From Dehalococcoidia bacterium (GTDB taxonomy: Bacteria > Chloroflexota > Dehalococcoidia > Bin125), in NCBI GenBank assembly GCA_022822375.1, contig JAJEBU010000120.1, positions 1 through 38,479 on the forward strand: a DNA stretch of 38,479 bases. Reading direction: 5' to 3'. Position numbers and translations under genes: made by a program. Positions within the stretch are counted from its first letter, which is position 1; every line of letters starts with the position of its first letter. A model generated the notes under the pieces. That model saw nothing but the letters and a program-made list of their open reading frames with translations, had not been told where the DNA came from and made no database searches. Positions 24,200 through 33,639 of this stretch are shown one piece after another.

Positions 24200-25591
24200 A
24201 TGACCATGAACGTTCACTTCGTTGGAATCGGCGGCATTCACATGTCGGCCCTCGCCCACATTCTGTTGGACGACGGCCTGGTCGTATCTGGTTGTGACCG
24301 CTCCGACGCGCCGATCCTGCAGCGGTTGCGGGAGCGTGGCGCGCCGATTGTGTTGGGACATAACGAGGGGCACGTCACGACGGCGACGCAGGTGGTGCGC
24401 ACCGCCGCGGTGCCCGAGACGCATCCTGAGGTGGCGCGGGCCCTTGAATTGGGCATTCCGGTTCTGACGCGCGCGGAGTTGCTGGCGCAGATCGCCGCGC
24501 CGCGGCAGGTCGTTGCCGTGGGCGGCACGCACGGCAAGACCACGACCACCGCCATGATCGCGCATGTGGCGGCCGCTGCGGGACGCGACTGCGGCTACGT
24601 GATCGGCGGCGAGGCGCCCGACTTCGATGTCCACGCTAGACGCGGCAGCGACGACTGGCTCGTGCTCGAAGCAGACGAATACGGCCGCGCTTTCCACCAC
24701 TACCAACCGGCGGTCGCGGTCCTGACCAACTGTGAACCCGATCATCTCGACTACTACGGTTCGCGCGAAGCGCTGGAGGACGCGTTCAGCGGCTATCTGC
24801 GCACGCTGAAGCAGGGCGGGACGCTGGTGGTCGGTATCGATTCGCCGCGGGCAGCGGTGCTGGCGGCTCGCCTGCGTTCGGATCGGTCCGATGTGCGGAT
24901 CGTGACCGCCTCGACGCGCGAGGATGCTGACGTCCGGATCGACTCGCACGGCGACGACATTCGAGTACGGACGGCGGGACGTTCCGATTGCGGTTCGCTC
25001 CAGCAGCCGGGCGAGTACCAACGCCAGAACGCGGCCGTCGCGCTGGCGGCTCTGGACGCCGCGGGATTCGACCTGGCCGACGCCATTGATGCTCTGCGCG
25101 GCTTCCGCGGCGTCAATCGGCGCTTTCAGCTGCACGGCGAGGCAGCGGACGTGATCGTCCTGGACGACTACGCTCACCATCCGACCGAGGCGGCGGCGGC
25201 GATTGCCGCGGCGCGTCAGCGCTGGCCGTCGCGGCGGATCGTCGTGCTGTTCCAGCCGCACACGTACACCCGCACCTCGTATCTGCTCGATGGATTCCGC
25301 ACCTGTTTCAGCGCAGCTGACGCCGTCTACACCGTTGACACCTATGCCGCGCGGGCGATGGAGGGCGCGGCGCTGACGTCGGAACAGCTGGCCGCGGAGA
25401 TTGAGTCGCCGGCAGCGACGTACGGCGGATCGGTCGCAGAGACCGCGGAACTCGCGGCTGCACAGGCTCGCGAAGGGGACCTAATCATCACGATGGGCGC
25501 CGGCGACATTGATGCCGCCGGGTCGATCCTGCTCGAGCGTCTTGAGGCACGGGCTGCAACACGACTGGCCAGCGGAGAGGCCGGCGCATGA
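24200..25591 (+). CDS. murC: UDP-MurNAc:L-alanine ligase MurC
   Basis: 463 residues from ATG 24200. First peptide-adding ligase of the Mur pathway. N-terminus HFVGIGGIHMSALAHILLDD, ATP loop VGGTHGKTTTTAM, EADEYGRAFHHYQP, NCEPDHLDYYG, the Arg/His-rich FQPHTYTRT and LDDYAHHPTEAAAAI are all MurC. Possible starts are ATG 24179 (overlaps murG by 14 bases), ATG 24200 and ATG 24206. None has a strong ribosome site; 24200 gives the usual short N-terminus and sits 7 bases after the murG stop. The stop overlaps murB by four bases. Confidence 0.95.
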   Translation: MTMNVHFVGIGGIHMSALAHILLDDGLVVSGCDRSDAPILQRLRERGAPIVLGHNEGHVTTATQVVRTAAVPETHPEVARALELGIPVLTRAELLAQIAAPRQVVAVGGTHGKTTTTAMIAHVAAAAGRDCGYVIGGEAPDFDVHARRGSDDWLVLEADEYGRAFHHYQPAVAVLTNCEPDHLDYYGSREALEDAFSGYLRTLKQGGTLVVGIDSPRAAVLAARLRSDRSDVRIVTASTREDADVRIDSHGDDIRVRTAGRSDCGSLQQPGEYQRQNAAVALAALDAAGFDLADAIDALRGFRGVNRRFQLHGEAADVIVLDDYAHHPTEAAAAIAAARQRWPSRRIVVLFQPHTYTRTSYLLDGFRTCFSAADAVYTVDTYAARAMEGAALTSEQLAAEIESPAATYGGSVAETAELAAAQAREGDLIITMGAGDIDAAGSILLERLEARAATRLASGEAGA

Positions 25592-26517
25592 CCTCGCCTC
25601 ATTCGGCTGTCGATCTGCTGCACGAGATGGGCGCACGACCCGGCGAGCCGCTCAACCGTTGCACCTTTGTGCAAGTCGGTGGACCAGCCGAGTGGTTTCT
25701 AGCTGTCGACCGTCGCGAGGCGCTCGTGGAGGCGGTCCGAGCCGCGCGGCGGTCGCAGCTCGGCCTGACCGTGCTGGGCGCGGGATCCAACGTGCTGATT
25801 CGAGACGGTGGGCTGCGCGGGCTGGTGATCAAGAACGACACGCGCGGCTGCCGTCAGATTGATGAGACGTTGATCGAAGTCGACTCCGGCGTCCGCTTCG
25901 CCGCTCTCGCCCGCAGCACGGCGCGAGCGGGACTCAGCGGCCTGGAGTGGGCCGCGGGCATTCCCGGCGCGATTGGCGGAGGGCTGCCCACCAACGCGGG
26001 CGCGTACGGCTCCGAGCTCTGCGACGTGCTCGTGTCGGTGCAGGCCCTTAACCGTGCGGGCGAGACCGTCACGCTCGATGCCGCTGATCTGGGCCTGAGT
26101 TATCGAGACTCTCGCGTTCGCAGCGGCGATTTGCAGGGCTGCATTGTGACCGCCCTCACGTTGCAGCTCGAGCGCGGCGACGTCGCGGCCTCAGAGCGTG
26201 AGATCGACCGCGTCGAATCGCTGCGTAAGGCCAACGCGCCGGTCGGGCCGTCGCTGGGATCGACCTTCCGCAATCCATCCGTCGGCCCGACTGCTGGTGA
26301 GCGGATTGAGCAGGCGGGGTTGAAGGGTGAGCGGATCGGCTCGGCGCAGGTCTCGGAACGTCATGCCAACTACATCCAGAACGTTGATGTCCCAAACGCT
26401 CGGGCGGCGGATTTCCTGGCGCTGATTGCACGCGTGCAAGATCGCGTGGCGTCGCATAGCGGTATTCGGTTGGAGCCGGAAATTGCCGTCATCGGGGAGG
26501 AATCGTCCAATGGCTGA
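25588..26517 (+). CDS. murB: UDP-N-acetylenolpyruvoylglucosamine reductase MurB
   Basis: 309 residues. FAD enzyme that makes UDP-MurNAc from the enolpyruvyl compound with NADPH. FAD-binding motifs are VQVGGPAEWFLAVD, LGAGSNVLIRDGG and GIPGAIGGGLPTNAGAYGSE. SYRDSRVRSG holds the conserved Arg, SLGSTFRNP the proton-donating Ser, and RLEPEIAVIG the C-terminal Glu. The GSTFRNP form without the E. coli-type extra loop fits type II MurB. ATG 25588 overlaps murC (ATGA). The stop overlaps ddl by 8 bases. Confidence 0.96.
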   Translation: MTSPHSAVDLLHEMGARPGEPLNRCTFVQVGGPAEWFLAVDRREALVEAVRAARRSQLGLTVLGAGSNVLIRDGGLRGLVIKNDTRGCRQIDETLIEVDSGVRFAALARSTARAGLSGLEWAAGIPGAIGGGLPTNAGAYGSELCDVLVSVQALNRAGETVTLDAADLGLSYRDSRVRSGDLQGCIVTALTLQLERGDVAASEREIDRVESLRKANAPVGPSLGSTFRNPSVGPTAGERIEQAGLKGERIGSAQVSERHANYIQNVDVPNARAADFLALIARVQDRVASHSGIRLEPEIAVIGEESSNG

Positions 26518-27607
26518 TCATCCCCGGCGTCTGGCGGTGATTCTCGGCGGAGCTTCTGTGGAGCACACGATCTCGATCCGGTCGGCGCACGCCGTGATGG
26601 CTGCCTGCGACCGAGAGCATTGGCAACCGGTCCCATTCGCGGTCGACCGACTCGGCCGCTGGCTGCCTGTGGAACAGTCGGCGGCTGTGCTCGCAGCGAT
26701 CGGACGCGGCGCTCCTGAGGAGGTTCCTTCCGCCCAGGCGAGTGTGCCCATCGACCATGACACGATGGCTGCGCTCCAGGAGTGCGACGCTGTCTTCCCG
26801 CTGATTCACGGGGCGACGGGCGAGGATGGCATGCTGCAGGGCTTCCTCGAGCTGCTGGGACTGCCGTATGTCGGATCGGACGTTGCGGCATCGGCATTGG
26901 CGATGGACAAGTCACGCTGCAAGCAGATTCTGCGGCAGGCGGGCATTCCCGTAGCGCCGTCGATCACGATCACCTGCGCCGATTGGGAGTCCGACGCGAC
27001 GGACGTGCTGCGCCGCGCCGCTGTGTTTGGCTACCCCTACTTCGTCAAGCCCTCGCGTGGCGGATCCAGTATCGGCACGAGCAAGGTCGAGAGCCTCGAG
27101 AGCGCGGCTTCCGCCGTCGCGGCTGCCCTGGCATGCGATGACGAGGTGCTGATCGAGGAGGCGATGCCGTCGCCGCGAGAGATTGAGTGCGGTGTGTTGG
27201 GATCGCGCGCCGGCGGCGCGCCGATTGCCTCTCCGTTGGGTGAGATCCGGTCACCGCGCGATTTCTATGACTACACGGCCAAGTATGAAGACCCGGCCAC
27301 TGAGATGATCGCGCCGGCCGAGCTCGACGCGGCGACCGCTCGCCGGCTGCAAGAGATGTCGCTCGAGGCTTGGCGCGCGGTCGGCGCGGCCGGCATGGTT
27401 CGCGCAGACTTCTTGATCGGCGGCGACGGCCGGATCTGGCTTGGCGAACTCAACACCATTCCCGGCTTCACATCCGCATCGATGTTTCCGGTGCTCTTCG
27501 AGGCGGCAGGCATTCCGCTGCCCGAGCTGATTGACCGACTCGTCGAGTTGGGCATCGAGCGGCGTCAACACGCGCGGCGGTTCCGGTTCGGAGGCAGTCA
27601 TGCCTGA
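26510..27607 (+). CDS. ddl: D-alanine--D-alanine ligase
   Basis: 365 residues, ATP-grasp. Makes the D-Ala-D-Ala used by MurF. N-terminus AVILGGASVEHTISIRSA, then IHGATGEDGMLQGFLELLGL, FVKPSRGGSSIGTSKV, the loop FYDYTAKYED whose Tyr favours D-Ala over D-lactate, and the C-terminal LGELNTIPGFTSASMFP. Starts at ATG 26510, preceded by GGGGAGGA and overlapping the murB stop by 8 bases. The open frame upstream to 26426 lies inside murB. The end overlaps ftsQ by 8 bases. Confidence 0.96.
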   Translation: MADHPRRLAVILGGASVEHTISIRSAHAVMAACDREHWQPVPFAVDRLGRWLPVEQSAAVLAAIGRGAPEEVPSAQASVPIDHDTMAALQECDAVFPLIHGATGEDGMLQGFLELLGLPYVGSDVAASALAMDKSRCKQILRQAGIPVAPSITITCADWESDATDVLRRAAVFGYPYFVKPSRGGSSIGTSKVESLESAASAVAAALACDDEVLIEEAMPSPREIECGVLGSRAGGAPIASPLGEIRSPRDFYDYTAKYEDPATEMIAPAELDAATARRLQEMSLEAWRAVGAAGMVRADFLIGGDGRIWLGELNTIPGFTSASMFPVLFEAAGIPLPELIDRLVELGIERRQHARRFRFGGSHA

Positions 27608-28448
27608 CGCGCCGATCCAGCATGACGCAGCGGAGCATCCGACGATGCCGAATGGCGAGCGAACACCGCGGCGGCGGATTGGGTTGCGGGGACTCTTCAC
27701 AGGCGCCGCCATTCTGGTGGTGGCGGTGGTTGGGACGCTGCTGGCGTTGCTCAACTCTCCGTTGCTGGAAATCCAGCAGGTTGACGTGGAGGGCGCCAAC
27801 GTCGTGTCGGCGGCATCTGTCCGGCAGCTGGCCGGCTTGGCAGGCGAGCACGTCGTCTTGGCCGACTTCGACGCCGCGGCGTCGCGACTCTTGGCGTTGC
27901 CTATGGTGCGCGACGTTGCGATCCACCGCAACTGGCCAAACGGCGCCACAATCGTCATCGTCGAGCGAACGCCGTGGGGTCGCTGGCAGGCTGATCGTGC
28001 GGTCTGGCCGATTGATGCCGATGGCGTGGTGCTCGAGGGTGCTGCTCCGTCGATCGGTGGGCCGATCGTTCAGCAGATGTCCGCGCAGCCGGCGGTACAG
28101 GCCGGCGCGACGGTCGATCTGGACGCGATCCGTATGGCGGAAGAGCTGCACCAGCGCGGTGCGCCGCTGCCCTTGCCCGCCATTGTCGCCTTCGAGTGGT
28201 CGCTCGCGGACGGTCTGACGGTGGTGACCGAGCACGGCCGGATCGTGTTCGGCGGCAGTGACGGACTGGCTTACAAGTATCAGGTGTGGGAGCTGCTGGA
28301 GCGCGAAGCGATGAGCCGCGGCGAACCGCTGCTCTTCGCCGACCTGCGCTTCGGCCTGCGACCGCGCGTCGAGATTGGTCTCAACGATGGTCGCGGCGTG
28401 CGACTGGCCGAGTCGAGCGCCGCCGATCTGTCCGCCGCCGCGAGATGA
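27600..28448 (+). CDS. ftsQ: Cell division protein FtsQ/DivIB
   Basis: 282 residues. Bitopic divisome protein: cytoplasmic basic tail (1-30), membrane helix at about 31-52 (FTGAAILVVAVVGTLLALL), then a POTRA domain (EIQQVDVEGANVVSAASVRQ, PMVRDVAIHRNWPNGATIVI, VERTPWGRW) and the beta domain. The order and the VxVxGxxxxS start of the POTRA domain fit the family. It partners FtsL. ATG 27600, with GGAGG just upstream, overlaps the ddl stop by 8 bases. Confidence 0.9.
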   Translation: MPDAPIQHDAAEHPTMPNGERTPRRRIGLRGLFTGAAILVVAVVGTLLALLNSPLLEIQQVDVEGANVVSAASVRQLAGLAGEHVVLADFDAAASRLLALPMVRDVAIHRNWPNGATIVIVERTPWGRWQADRAVWPIDADGVVLEGAAPSIGGPIVQQMSAQPAVQAGATVDLDAIRMAEELHQRGAPLPLPAIVAFEWSLADGLTVVTEHGRIVFGGSDGLAYKYQVWELLEREAMSRGEPLLFADLRFGLRPRVEIGLNDGRGVRLAESSAADLSAAAR

Positions 28449-28468
28449 CATCAGAGGAGAAGGTTGAT

Positions 28469-29740
28469 ATGAACCAGCCATCGGAATACCAGGTCGCTGT
28501 GGACCTCGGGTCGTCGGTCGTGACCACGGTGGTCGGCAGCGCCGACGATTACGGTCAGCTGCACGTCTACGGGGTCGGGCGTGCGCCGTCGAACGGGATC
28601 ACCAACGGGCAGGTCACCAACGTGTCCCGCGCGGCTGCGTCGATTCGCCAATCGCTGGATCAAGCCGAGGCCTCGTCGGGTCGTGCGATCACACAGGTCG
28701 GGTTCTGCGTCACGGGCACGCACTTCGCGAGCGTGAACAACCGCGGCGCGGTCGCGTTGCCCTCGGCTGAAGAACCGATCACGTGGGACGACATGCTGCG
28801 CGCCGAAGAATCGGGCAAGGCGGTGACGATCAGGCCGGGCACCGAGCTCGTCCACGCGATCCCGCGCTACTTCATCGTCGACGCTGATCGCCGCTGCGAT
28901 GACCCGCGCGGCCAGCATGGACGCCGGCTCGATGTCGAGACGCACATCGTGACCGGATCGACGAGCGCCATTCAGAACGCGGCGGCCTGCGTCGCGAAGG
29001 CGGGCGTTCAGATCAGCCTGGTCGCGGCGAAGCCGGTGGTGGGCGCTGTCCGAGCCATCCATGACGACGACCGACAGCTGGGTGCGCTGGTGTTGGGTCT
29101 GGATGCTGGCACGACATCGATCAACGCCTTTGAAGACGGTGCGATTTCACACACGTCCGTGATCGGCATCGGCACGCTGGACATCGCGCATGACCTGGCG
29201 TACGGACTCGGTTGCAGCGTCGATCACGCGCTCAGGCTGATGCGAGCGCACGGCATGGCGCATCCGCTGTTGGTTCCCCGAGCAGCGGTACCGATCCAGC
29301 TGCCGGGCTTTGCGGATGGCGTCCAGCAGGTCTCGCTGACGAAGATTGCCGAGTTCATCTATCCGCGTCTGAGCGAGATCATCACGATGGTGCAGGATCA
29401 GGTGACTGAGCACCAGCTGCAGTACGCGGCGACCTGCGGGATCGTCGTGACCGGGGTCGGCGCGACATTGCAGGGGGTGGAGCGGGTGATCGAGCGCGCC
29501 TTCGAAACGCAGGGCGCGCGCGTCGGCAGCGTGGGACCGCTGAGCGGCCTGAGCGACCAGCTATCCGGGCCCGACGCGATCGCCGCCGTGGGAATGCTTG
29601 AGTGGTTGGTGCAAGGCGCCGCGCAATCGGCGGCCGCAGCGCGCCAGTCGAGACGGAACGAACCGGCCCAACCGTCGCTGATTGGATCGCTCGCGGCTGG
29701 TGTATCCAGCATCGCCCGAGTGTTCAGTCCGCACGCATGA
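28469..29740 (+). CDS. ftsA: Cell division protein FtsA
   Basis: 423 residues. Actin-like ATPase that ties FtsZ to the membrane. N-terminal phosphate loop VAVDLGSSVVTTVVGSADD, LVLGLDAGTTSINAFEDG (phosphate 2), GIVVTGVGATLQGVERV (adenosine motif), and a C-terminal amphipathic helix LIGSLAAGVSSIARVF for membrane binding. Two starts are possible. ATG 28445 overlaps the ftsQ stop (ATGA), while ATG 28469 follows the strong GAGGAGAAGG site by 5 bases and gives the usual N-terminus, so it is preferred. The stop overlaps an upstream candidate ftsZ start. Confidence 0.94.
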   Translation: MNQPSEYQVAVDLGSSVVTTVVGSADDYGQLHVYGVGRAPSNGITNGQVTNVSRAAASIRQSLDQAEASSGRAITQVGFCVTGTHFASVNNRGAVALPSAEEPITWDDMLRAEESGKAVTIRPGTELVHAIPRYFIVDADRRCDDPRGQHGRRLDVETHIVTGSTSAIQNAAACVAKAGVQISLVAAKPVVGAVRAIHDDDRQLGALVLGLDAGTTSINAFEDGAISHTSVIGIGTLDIAHDLAYGLGCSVDHALRLMRAHGMAHPLLVPRAAVPIQLPGFADGVQQVSLTKIAEFIYPRLSEIITMVQDQVTEHQLQYAATCGIVVTGVGATLQGVERVIERAFETQGARVGSVGPLSGLSDQLSGPDAIAAVGMLEWLVQGAAQSAAAARQSRRNEPAQPSLIGSLAAGVSSIARVFSPHA

Positions 29741-29799
29741 GCAGAGACCAGCACAAATCGATCGCGTCGCCGAACGACCCGATCAAGAAAGGAACGCGA

Positions 29800-31029
29800 A
29801 TGACGCCCCCACAGACATCGACCGGACGAGAGCGAACGGACGGCATCCCGCCGATCACCGTTGTCGGGGTTGGCGGCGGCGGATGCAACGCCGTCAACCG
29901 GATGATCTCGGACAGCATTCGCGGCGTCGAGTTCGTTGCCGTGAACACCGACAATCAGCAGCTGTCACTGACCGATGCTGAGACGGTAGTCCCCATCGCC
30001 GACGCAGAGTCCAACGGCCTGGGCGTCGGCGGCGATCCAGAGCGCGGCGCCCGCGCAGCGGAGAACTCGCGTGAAGACCTGCGAGCGCTCTTCCAGGGCG
30101 TCGACATGGCCTTCATCACGGCTGGGATGGGCGGGGGCACCGGCACCGGCGCTGCGCCGGTCGTCGCTGAGGTTGCGCGTCAGGCCGGCGCGCTGACCAT
30201 CGGCGTCGTCACGCGCCCGTTCGAATTCGAAGGCATCCCTCGCGAGCAGGCGGCGGAGTCTGGCATCCAGCGACTGACCGAGGTCGCGGACACCGTGATC
30301 GTGATCCCGAACTCGCGATTGATCGACAAGAACGACCGAAGCCTGACCGTGACCGCTGCGTTTGAGCGGGCCGACGATGTCCTGCGCCAGGCGGTGCGCG
30401 GTATCTCGGACGTGCTGACCGTGCCGGGCGAGGTCAACCTGGACTTCAACGATGTGAAGAAGGTGATGGGTTCGGGCGGTCACGCGCTGATGGCCTTGGG
30501 GCATGGCAGCGGCGACGACCGCGCCCAGGAGGCCGTCGCGGAAGCCATGCACTCGCCGCTGCTGGAAGACAGCATCCAGGGCGCGACGCGCGTGCTCTAC
30601 AACGTCACGTCCAACGGCGACCTCGGGATGCTCGAGCTGCAGCAGATTGCCGAGACGGTCAGGGAGCAAGTCCATCCGAACGCGGAGATCATCGTCGGCA
30701 CGGTGATTGATGAGTCGATGGACGGCGACCTGCAGATGACGCTGATTGCGACCGGCTTTGTCAATCAACGCGCGGCGGCGGCGGCAATCGCAGCGCCCCA
30801 GGCGGCGTCTGGCGCAGCGGGGCCGCGATTCGCGGCGGTGCCGCAACCGGCCGATCCACTGGACGACTTCACGTTCCAGCCCACGCCTCGCCGCAGCCCG
30901 GACGAGCGGTCGACCCCGGCCTTCTTGCGTCAGGGCCAGGCGTCGCTGAACCTGGAGCAGGGTGCGGGGGCGAGCGGCGCCGTTGGCGGCGGAAGCTTCG
31001 ATCCGCGTGCCGCGTACGAGCGCGAATGA
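29800..31029 (+). CDS. ftsZ: Cell division protein FtsZ
   Basis: 409 residues. Tubulin-like GTPase forming the Z ring. [15 protein letters not shown], the tubulin signature [15 protein letters not shown] (109 onward), [10 protein letters not shown], the T7 loop [11 protein letters not shown], a Gln/Ala/Pro linker and the C-terminal peptide TPAFLRQ that binds FtsA or SepF. Usual KLTRGLGAG reads [15 protein letters not shown] 29800 with AAAGGA six bases upstream is preferred; ATG 29737, overlapping the ftsA stop, would add 21 residues. The stop overlaps the trmD start (ATGA). Confidence 0.97.
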   Translation: MTPPQTSTGRERTDGIPPITVVGVGGGGCNAVNRMISDSIRGVEFVAVNTDNQQLSLTDAETVVPIADAESNGLGVGGDPERGARAAENSREDLRALFQGVDMAFITAGMGGGTGTGAAPVVAEVARQAGALTIGVVTRPFEFEGIPREQAAESGIQRLTEVADTVIVIPNSRLIDKNDRSLTVTAAFERADDVLRQAVRGISDVLTVPGEVNLDFNDVKKVMGSGGHALMALGHGSGDDRAQEAVAEAMHSPLLEDSIQGATRVLYNVTSNGDLGMLELQQIAETVREQVHPNAEIIVGTVIDESMDGDLQMTLIATGFVNQRAAAAAIAAPQAASGAAGPRFAAVPQPADPLDDFTFQPTPRRSPDERSTPAFLRQGQASLNLEQGAGASGAVGGGSFDPRAAYERE

Positions 31030-31736
31030 GGATCGACATTGTCAGCATCTTCCCGCCGATGTTTGCGGGCGCGTTTGACCACAGCATTGTCAAACGCGCC
31101 CGCGAGCGCGGGATCGTGAGGATCGACGTCCACGACCTGCGAGCGCACACGACCGACCGCCACCGCAGCGTGGACGACGAACCGTACGGCGGCGGACCGG
31201 GGATGGTCATGACGCCCGAGCCGTGGTTCCGCGCCGTGGAGTCGCTGCGCGAAGAGGGCGAGCGCGGCCGCGCGATCCTGATGACCCCGCAGGGCCGACG
31301 GTTGGACCAGCGCATCGTGCGCGAGCTGGCCGCTGAGGAGCGTCTGATACTCCTGTGCGGGCGCTATGAGGGCGTCGACGAGCGGGTCCGCGAGCATCTG
31401 GTGGACGACGAGATATCGATCGGCGATTACGTACTCTCGGGCGGGGAGCCTGCCGCGGTCGTGCTCGTCGATGCGGTCGTACGGCTGCAAGCCGGCGCGC
31501 TCGGCTCGGCGCAGTCAACCGTCGAGGAGTCGTTCAGCGACGGACTATTGGAGTATCCGCAGTACACGCGCCCGGCCGAGTTCCGCGGATGGAGCGTCCC
31601 TGACATCCTGCTCAGCGGGCACCACGCCGAGATCGTTCGCTGGCGTCGGCGTCAACAGATCGAACGCACACGGCTGCGCCGCCCTGATCTGCTCCCTGAC
31701 GGAGACGCAGATACCGAAGTGTTGGACGCGAACTAG
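31026..31736 (+). CDS. trmD: tRNA (guanine-37-N1)-methyltransferase TrmD
   Basis: 236 residues. SAM-dependent SPOUT enzyme that methylates G37 beside the anticodon and prevents frameshifting. N-terminus [29 protein letters not shown], the knot [13 protein letters not shown] and [19 protein letters not shown], and [23 protein letters not shown] are all family signatures. ATG 31026 overlaps the ftsZ stop by four bases, so its translation is coupled to a division gene. rplS follows after 77 bases, but rpsP and rimM, the common partners, are not here. Confidence 0.97.
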   Translation: MRIDIVSIFPPMFAGAFDHSIVKRARERGIVRIDVHDLRAHTTDRHRSVDDEPYGGGPGMVMTPEPWFRAVESLREEGERGRAILMTPQGRRLDQRIVRELAAEERLILLCGRYEGVDERVREHLVDDEISIGDYVLSGGEPAAVVLVDAVVRLQAGALGSAQSTVEESFSDGLLEYPQYTRPAEFRGWSVPDILLSGHHAEIVRWRRRQQIERTRLRRPDLLPDGDADTEVLDAN

Positions 31737-31764
31737 TCTGCAAGCCCGAGTCCGTCGTAAGCTG

Positions 31765-31779
31765 GGAGACATACTCTCC
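31765..31779 (+). other. Small hairpin in the trmD-rplS gap
   Basis: GGAGA-CATAC-TCTCC is a 5-bp stem with a 5-base loop, 35 bases before the rplS ATG. ATACTCT occurs here and again 20 bases later. It may be part of an rplS leader. Confidence 0.25.
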
Positions 31780-31813
31780 ACAACACTCAGATACTCTTCG
31801 TCCGGAGCCGACC

Positions 31814-32182
31814 ATGGACCGCAGCGACCTGCTTACTTACGACCGTAACCCGGAGATCGAAGACTTCCAGCCGGGCGACACCGTGCGGGTGCACGCGGTG
31901 ATCGTCGAGGGCGACCGCGAGCGCACACAGGTCTTTGAGGGCGTGGTGATTCGGCGCAAGAAGCAGGGCAGCTCGTCCAACTTCACCGTTCGCCGGGTGA
32001 CGAAGGGGATCGGCGTCGAGCGCACGTTCCTGTATCACTCGCCGCGGATCGAAAAGGTCGAAGTGGCTCGTCGCGGCCGCGTCCGCCGCTCGCGCCTGTA
32101 CTACCTGCGAGACCGAACGGGCCGCGCGGCGCGAATCCCGCAGCGTCCGCGCAACGCCAAGCGCGCGATACACAGCTACTAG
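31814..32182 (+). CDS. rplS: 50S ribosomal protein L19
   Basis: 122 residues. Sits at the 30S-50S interface. [59 protein letters not shown] and [19 protein letters not shown] cover the whole L19 consensus. ATG 31814 follows GGAG (31805-31808) by 5 bases. It ends 21 bases before the convergent NfeD gene, with no clear terminator between. Confidence 0.97.
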   Translation: MDRSDLLTYDRNPEIEDFQPGDTVRVHAVIVEGDRERTQVFEGVVIRRKKQGSSSNFTVRRVTKGIGVERTFLYHSPRIEKVEVARRGRVRRSRLYYLRDRTGRAARIPQRPRNAKRAIHSY

Positions 32183-32203
32183 TCCCTGCTGCTCGCTCGA
32201 GAT

Positions 32204-33604
32204 TCAGTCTGAGGATCGGCGACGCCAGCGGCTCTCCGCCGCGCTTGGCGGCGGGTTGGGGTCGGTTTCGACGATGGCCGTCAGACCTTCCATGCCGACG
32301 ACTCGGACGGGCGCGCCTTCGTCAATCTCGGTGCCGCCCGCTGATCGGGCCGACCAGAGTTCGGCGTTGACCACGATGGTGCCGCCCGGCGAGAGCGTGT
32401 TGTGGGCGACGCCAGCCTCACCGACGATGCCGGTGCTGCCCTGGAAGGTCCACTTGGGCCGACGCTTGTCCATCCCGATCAGCGCGCCCAGTCCGAGCAC
32501 GGCCGCGCCGACGCCGCCTCCGACCACGATCAGTGCCCACAGAGAGACCTGTTCCGCGTCGAACGACGCGTCACCGATGAGCAGGAGGCCGCCGAGGATC
32601 AACGACACGGTTCCGCCGATGCCCAGGAATCCGAAGCCGGCGACTAACACCTCCGCTAACAGCAGCACCGCGGCTAACACGAGCAGCGCGATGCCGGCCG
32701 GGTTGGTGTCCAGCGGCCCGAGCGCGTAGAAGCCGAAGATCAGCATGATCACGCCAAACACCCCCGGGCCGACGAGGCCAGGTGAAAACGCCTCGACGAC
32801 CAGCAACAAACTGCCAATCGAGGTGAGAATGTAGGCGATGTTCGGGTCGGCGATCACATCGAGGATCGATTCGGCGACGTTGTAGTTGGTTTCGACGATC
32901 GGAACGCCGGCGAGCTCGAGCGTGACCTCATCGCCCTCCGGGTTGAGCTGCACGACGCGGCCGTCAAGCTGATCGATCAGGTGGTTGATGTCGTATGCCG
33001 TCAGGTCGACGACGTTCAGCTCGACCGCTTCTTCGCCGGTGATCGAGACGGACTCGCGCACAGCTCGCTCGGCCCACTCGGCGTTGCGCCCGCGATGGTT
33101 GGCGATGCCGCGAATGTCGGCCGCGGCGTCGTTGGTGATCTTCTCGTTCAGATCGCCTTCGATGTCTCCGCCGCCGCCCGCGACAGGGTGGGCTGCGCCG
33201 ATCTGTGTGTTGGGCGCCATCGCCGCGATGTGTCCGGCCATGGTGATAAACGTCCCGGCTGACGCGGCGCGCGCGCCCGCAGGGCTAACGAACACGATGA
33301 CGGGGATCTCCGCGGCGAGGATGCGTTGCACGATGTCGTCGGTCGAGCTGATCAGTCCGCCGGGCGTGTCCATCAACAGGATCCAGGCGGCGGCGTCCTG
33401 ATCCTCCGCGCGATCGAGGGCGCGCTGCACGAAGCTGGCGGAGACAGGTCCGATTTCTTGCGCCATGCTCGATACGTGCACCGCGCCGGGCGGATTGCTG
33501 GAGCCGCAGCCGCTGAGCAGCAACGAACCCAAACCCAGCGTCAGGATCGCGAGGCCCAACAGTCGGATGGGATGGCGCAACGGCTGACGGGCCAGATCTC
33601 TCAT
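32204..33604 (-). CDS. NfeD-family membrane-bound serine protease (lipoprotein-like)
   Basis: 466 residues. Begins with a helix and lipobox LLLSGC (Cys33), so it may be lipidated. A ClpP-like protease domain follows: DTPGGLISSTDDIV, ARAASAGTFITMAG with candidate nucleophile Ser115, and NEKITNDAAADIRGIANHRG with candidate base Lys155. From about 240 to 390 are four to six membrane helices, and the C-terminal OB-like NfeD domain (GSTGIVGEAGVAHNTLSPGG) ends the chain. Long NfeD proteases work with stomatin partners to cut membrane proteins; no stomatin gene is in view. ATG 33604 is 6 bases after a TATGCT element with no ribosome site, so it is probably leaderless. It is divergent from the gene at 33640. 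Confidence 0.9.
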   Translation of the reverse strand: MRDLARQPLRHPIRLLGLAILTLGLGSLLLSGCGSSNPPGAVHVSSMAQEIGPVSASFVQRALDRAEDQDAAAWILLMDTPGGLISSTDDIVQRILAAEIPVIVFVSPAGARAASAGTFITMAGHIAAMAPNTQIGAAHPVAGGGGDIEGDLNEKITNDAAADIRGIANHRGRNAEWAERAVRESVSITGEEAVELNVVDLTAYDINHLIDQLDGRVVQLNPEGDEVTLELAGVPIVETNYNVAESILDVIADPNIAYILTSIGSLLLVVEAFSPGLVGPGVFGVIMLIFGFYALGPLDTNPAGIALLVLAAVLLLAEVLVAGFGFLGIGGTVSLILGGLLLIGDASFDAEQVSLWALIVVGGGVGAAVLGLGALIGMDKRRPKWTFQGSTGIVGEAGVAHNTLSPGGTIVVNAELWSARSAGGTEIDEGAPVRVVGMEGLTAIVETDPNPPPSAAESRWRRRSSD

Positions 33605-33610
33605 GCGCCA

Positions 33611-33616
33611 AGCATA
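33611..33616 (-). promoter_or_regulatory. -10 element for leaderless transcription of the NfeD gene
   Basis: The minus strand reads TATGCT, then six bases (TGGCGC), then ATG 33604. It lies only 11 bases from the oppositely directed -10 at 33628, so the two promoters are back to back in a 35-base gap. Confidence 0.55.
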
Positions 33617-33627
33617 CGCATGCGCGA

Positions 33628-33633
33628 TAAACT
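33628..33633 (+). promoter_or_regulatory. -10 element for leaderless transcription of the phospholipase-like gene
   Basis: TAAACT, then six bases (CCGAAC), then ATG 33640. It has the same geometry as its divergent partner. No ribosome site is present. Confidence 0.55.
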
Positions 33634-33639
33634 CCGAAC

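Noticed and set aside
29737-29799. Longer FtsZ N-terminus from ATG 29737 as the main start
   Set aside because: The start is possible, but ATG 29800 has the better ribosome site and gives the usual FtsZ N-terminus; noted only as an alternative.
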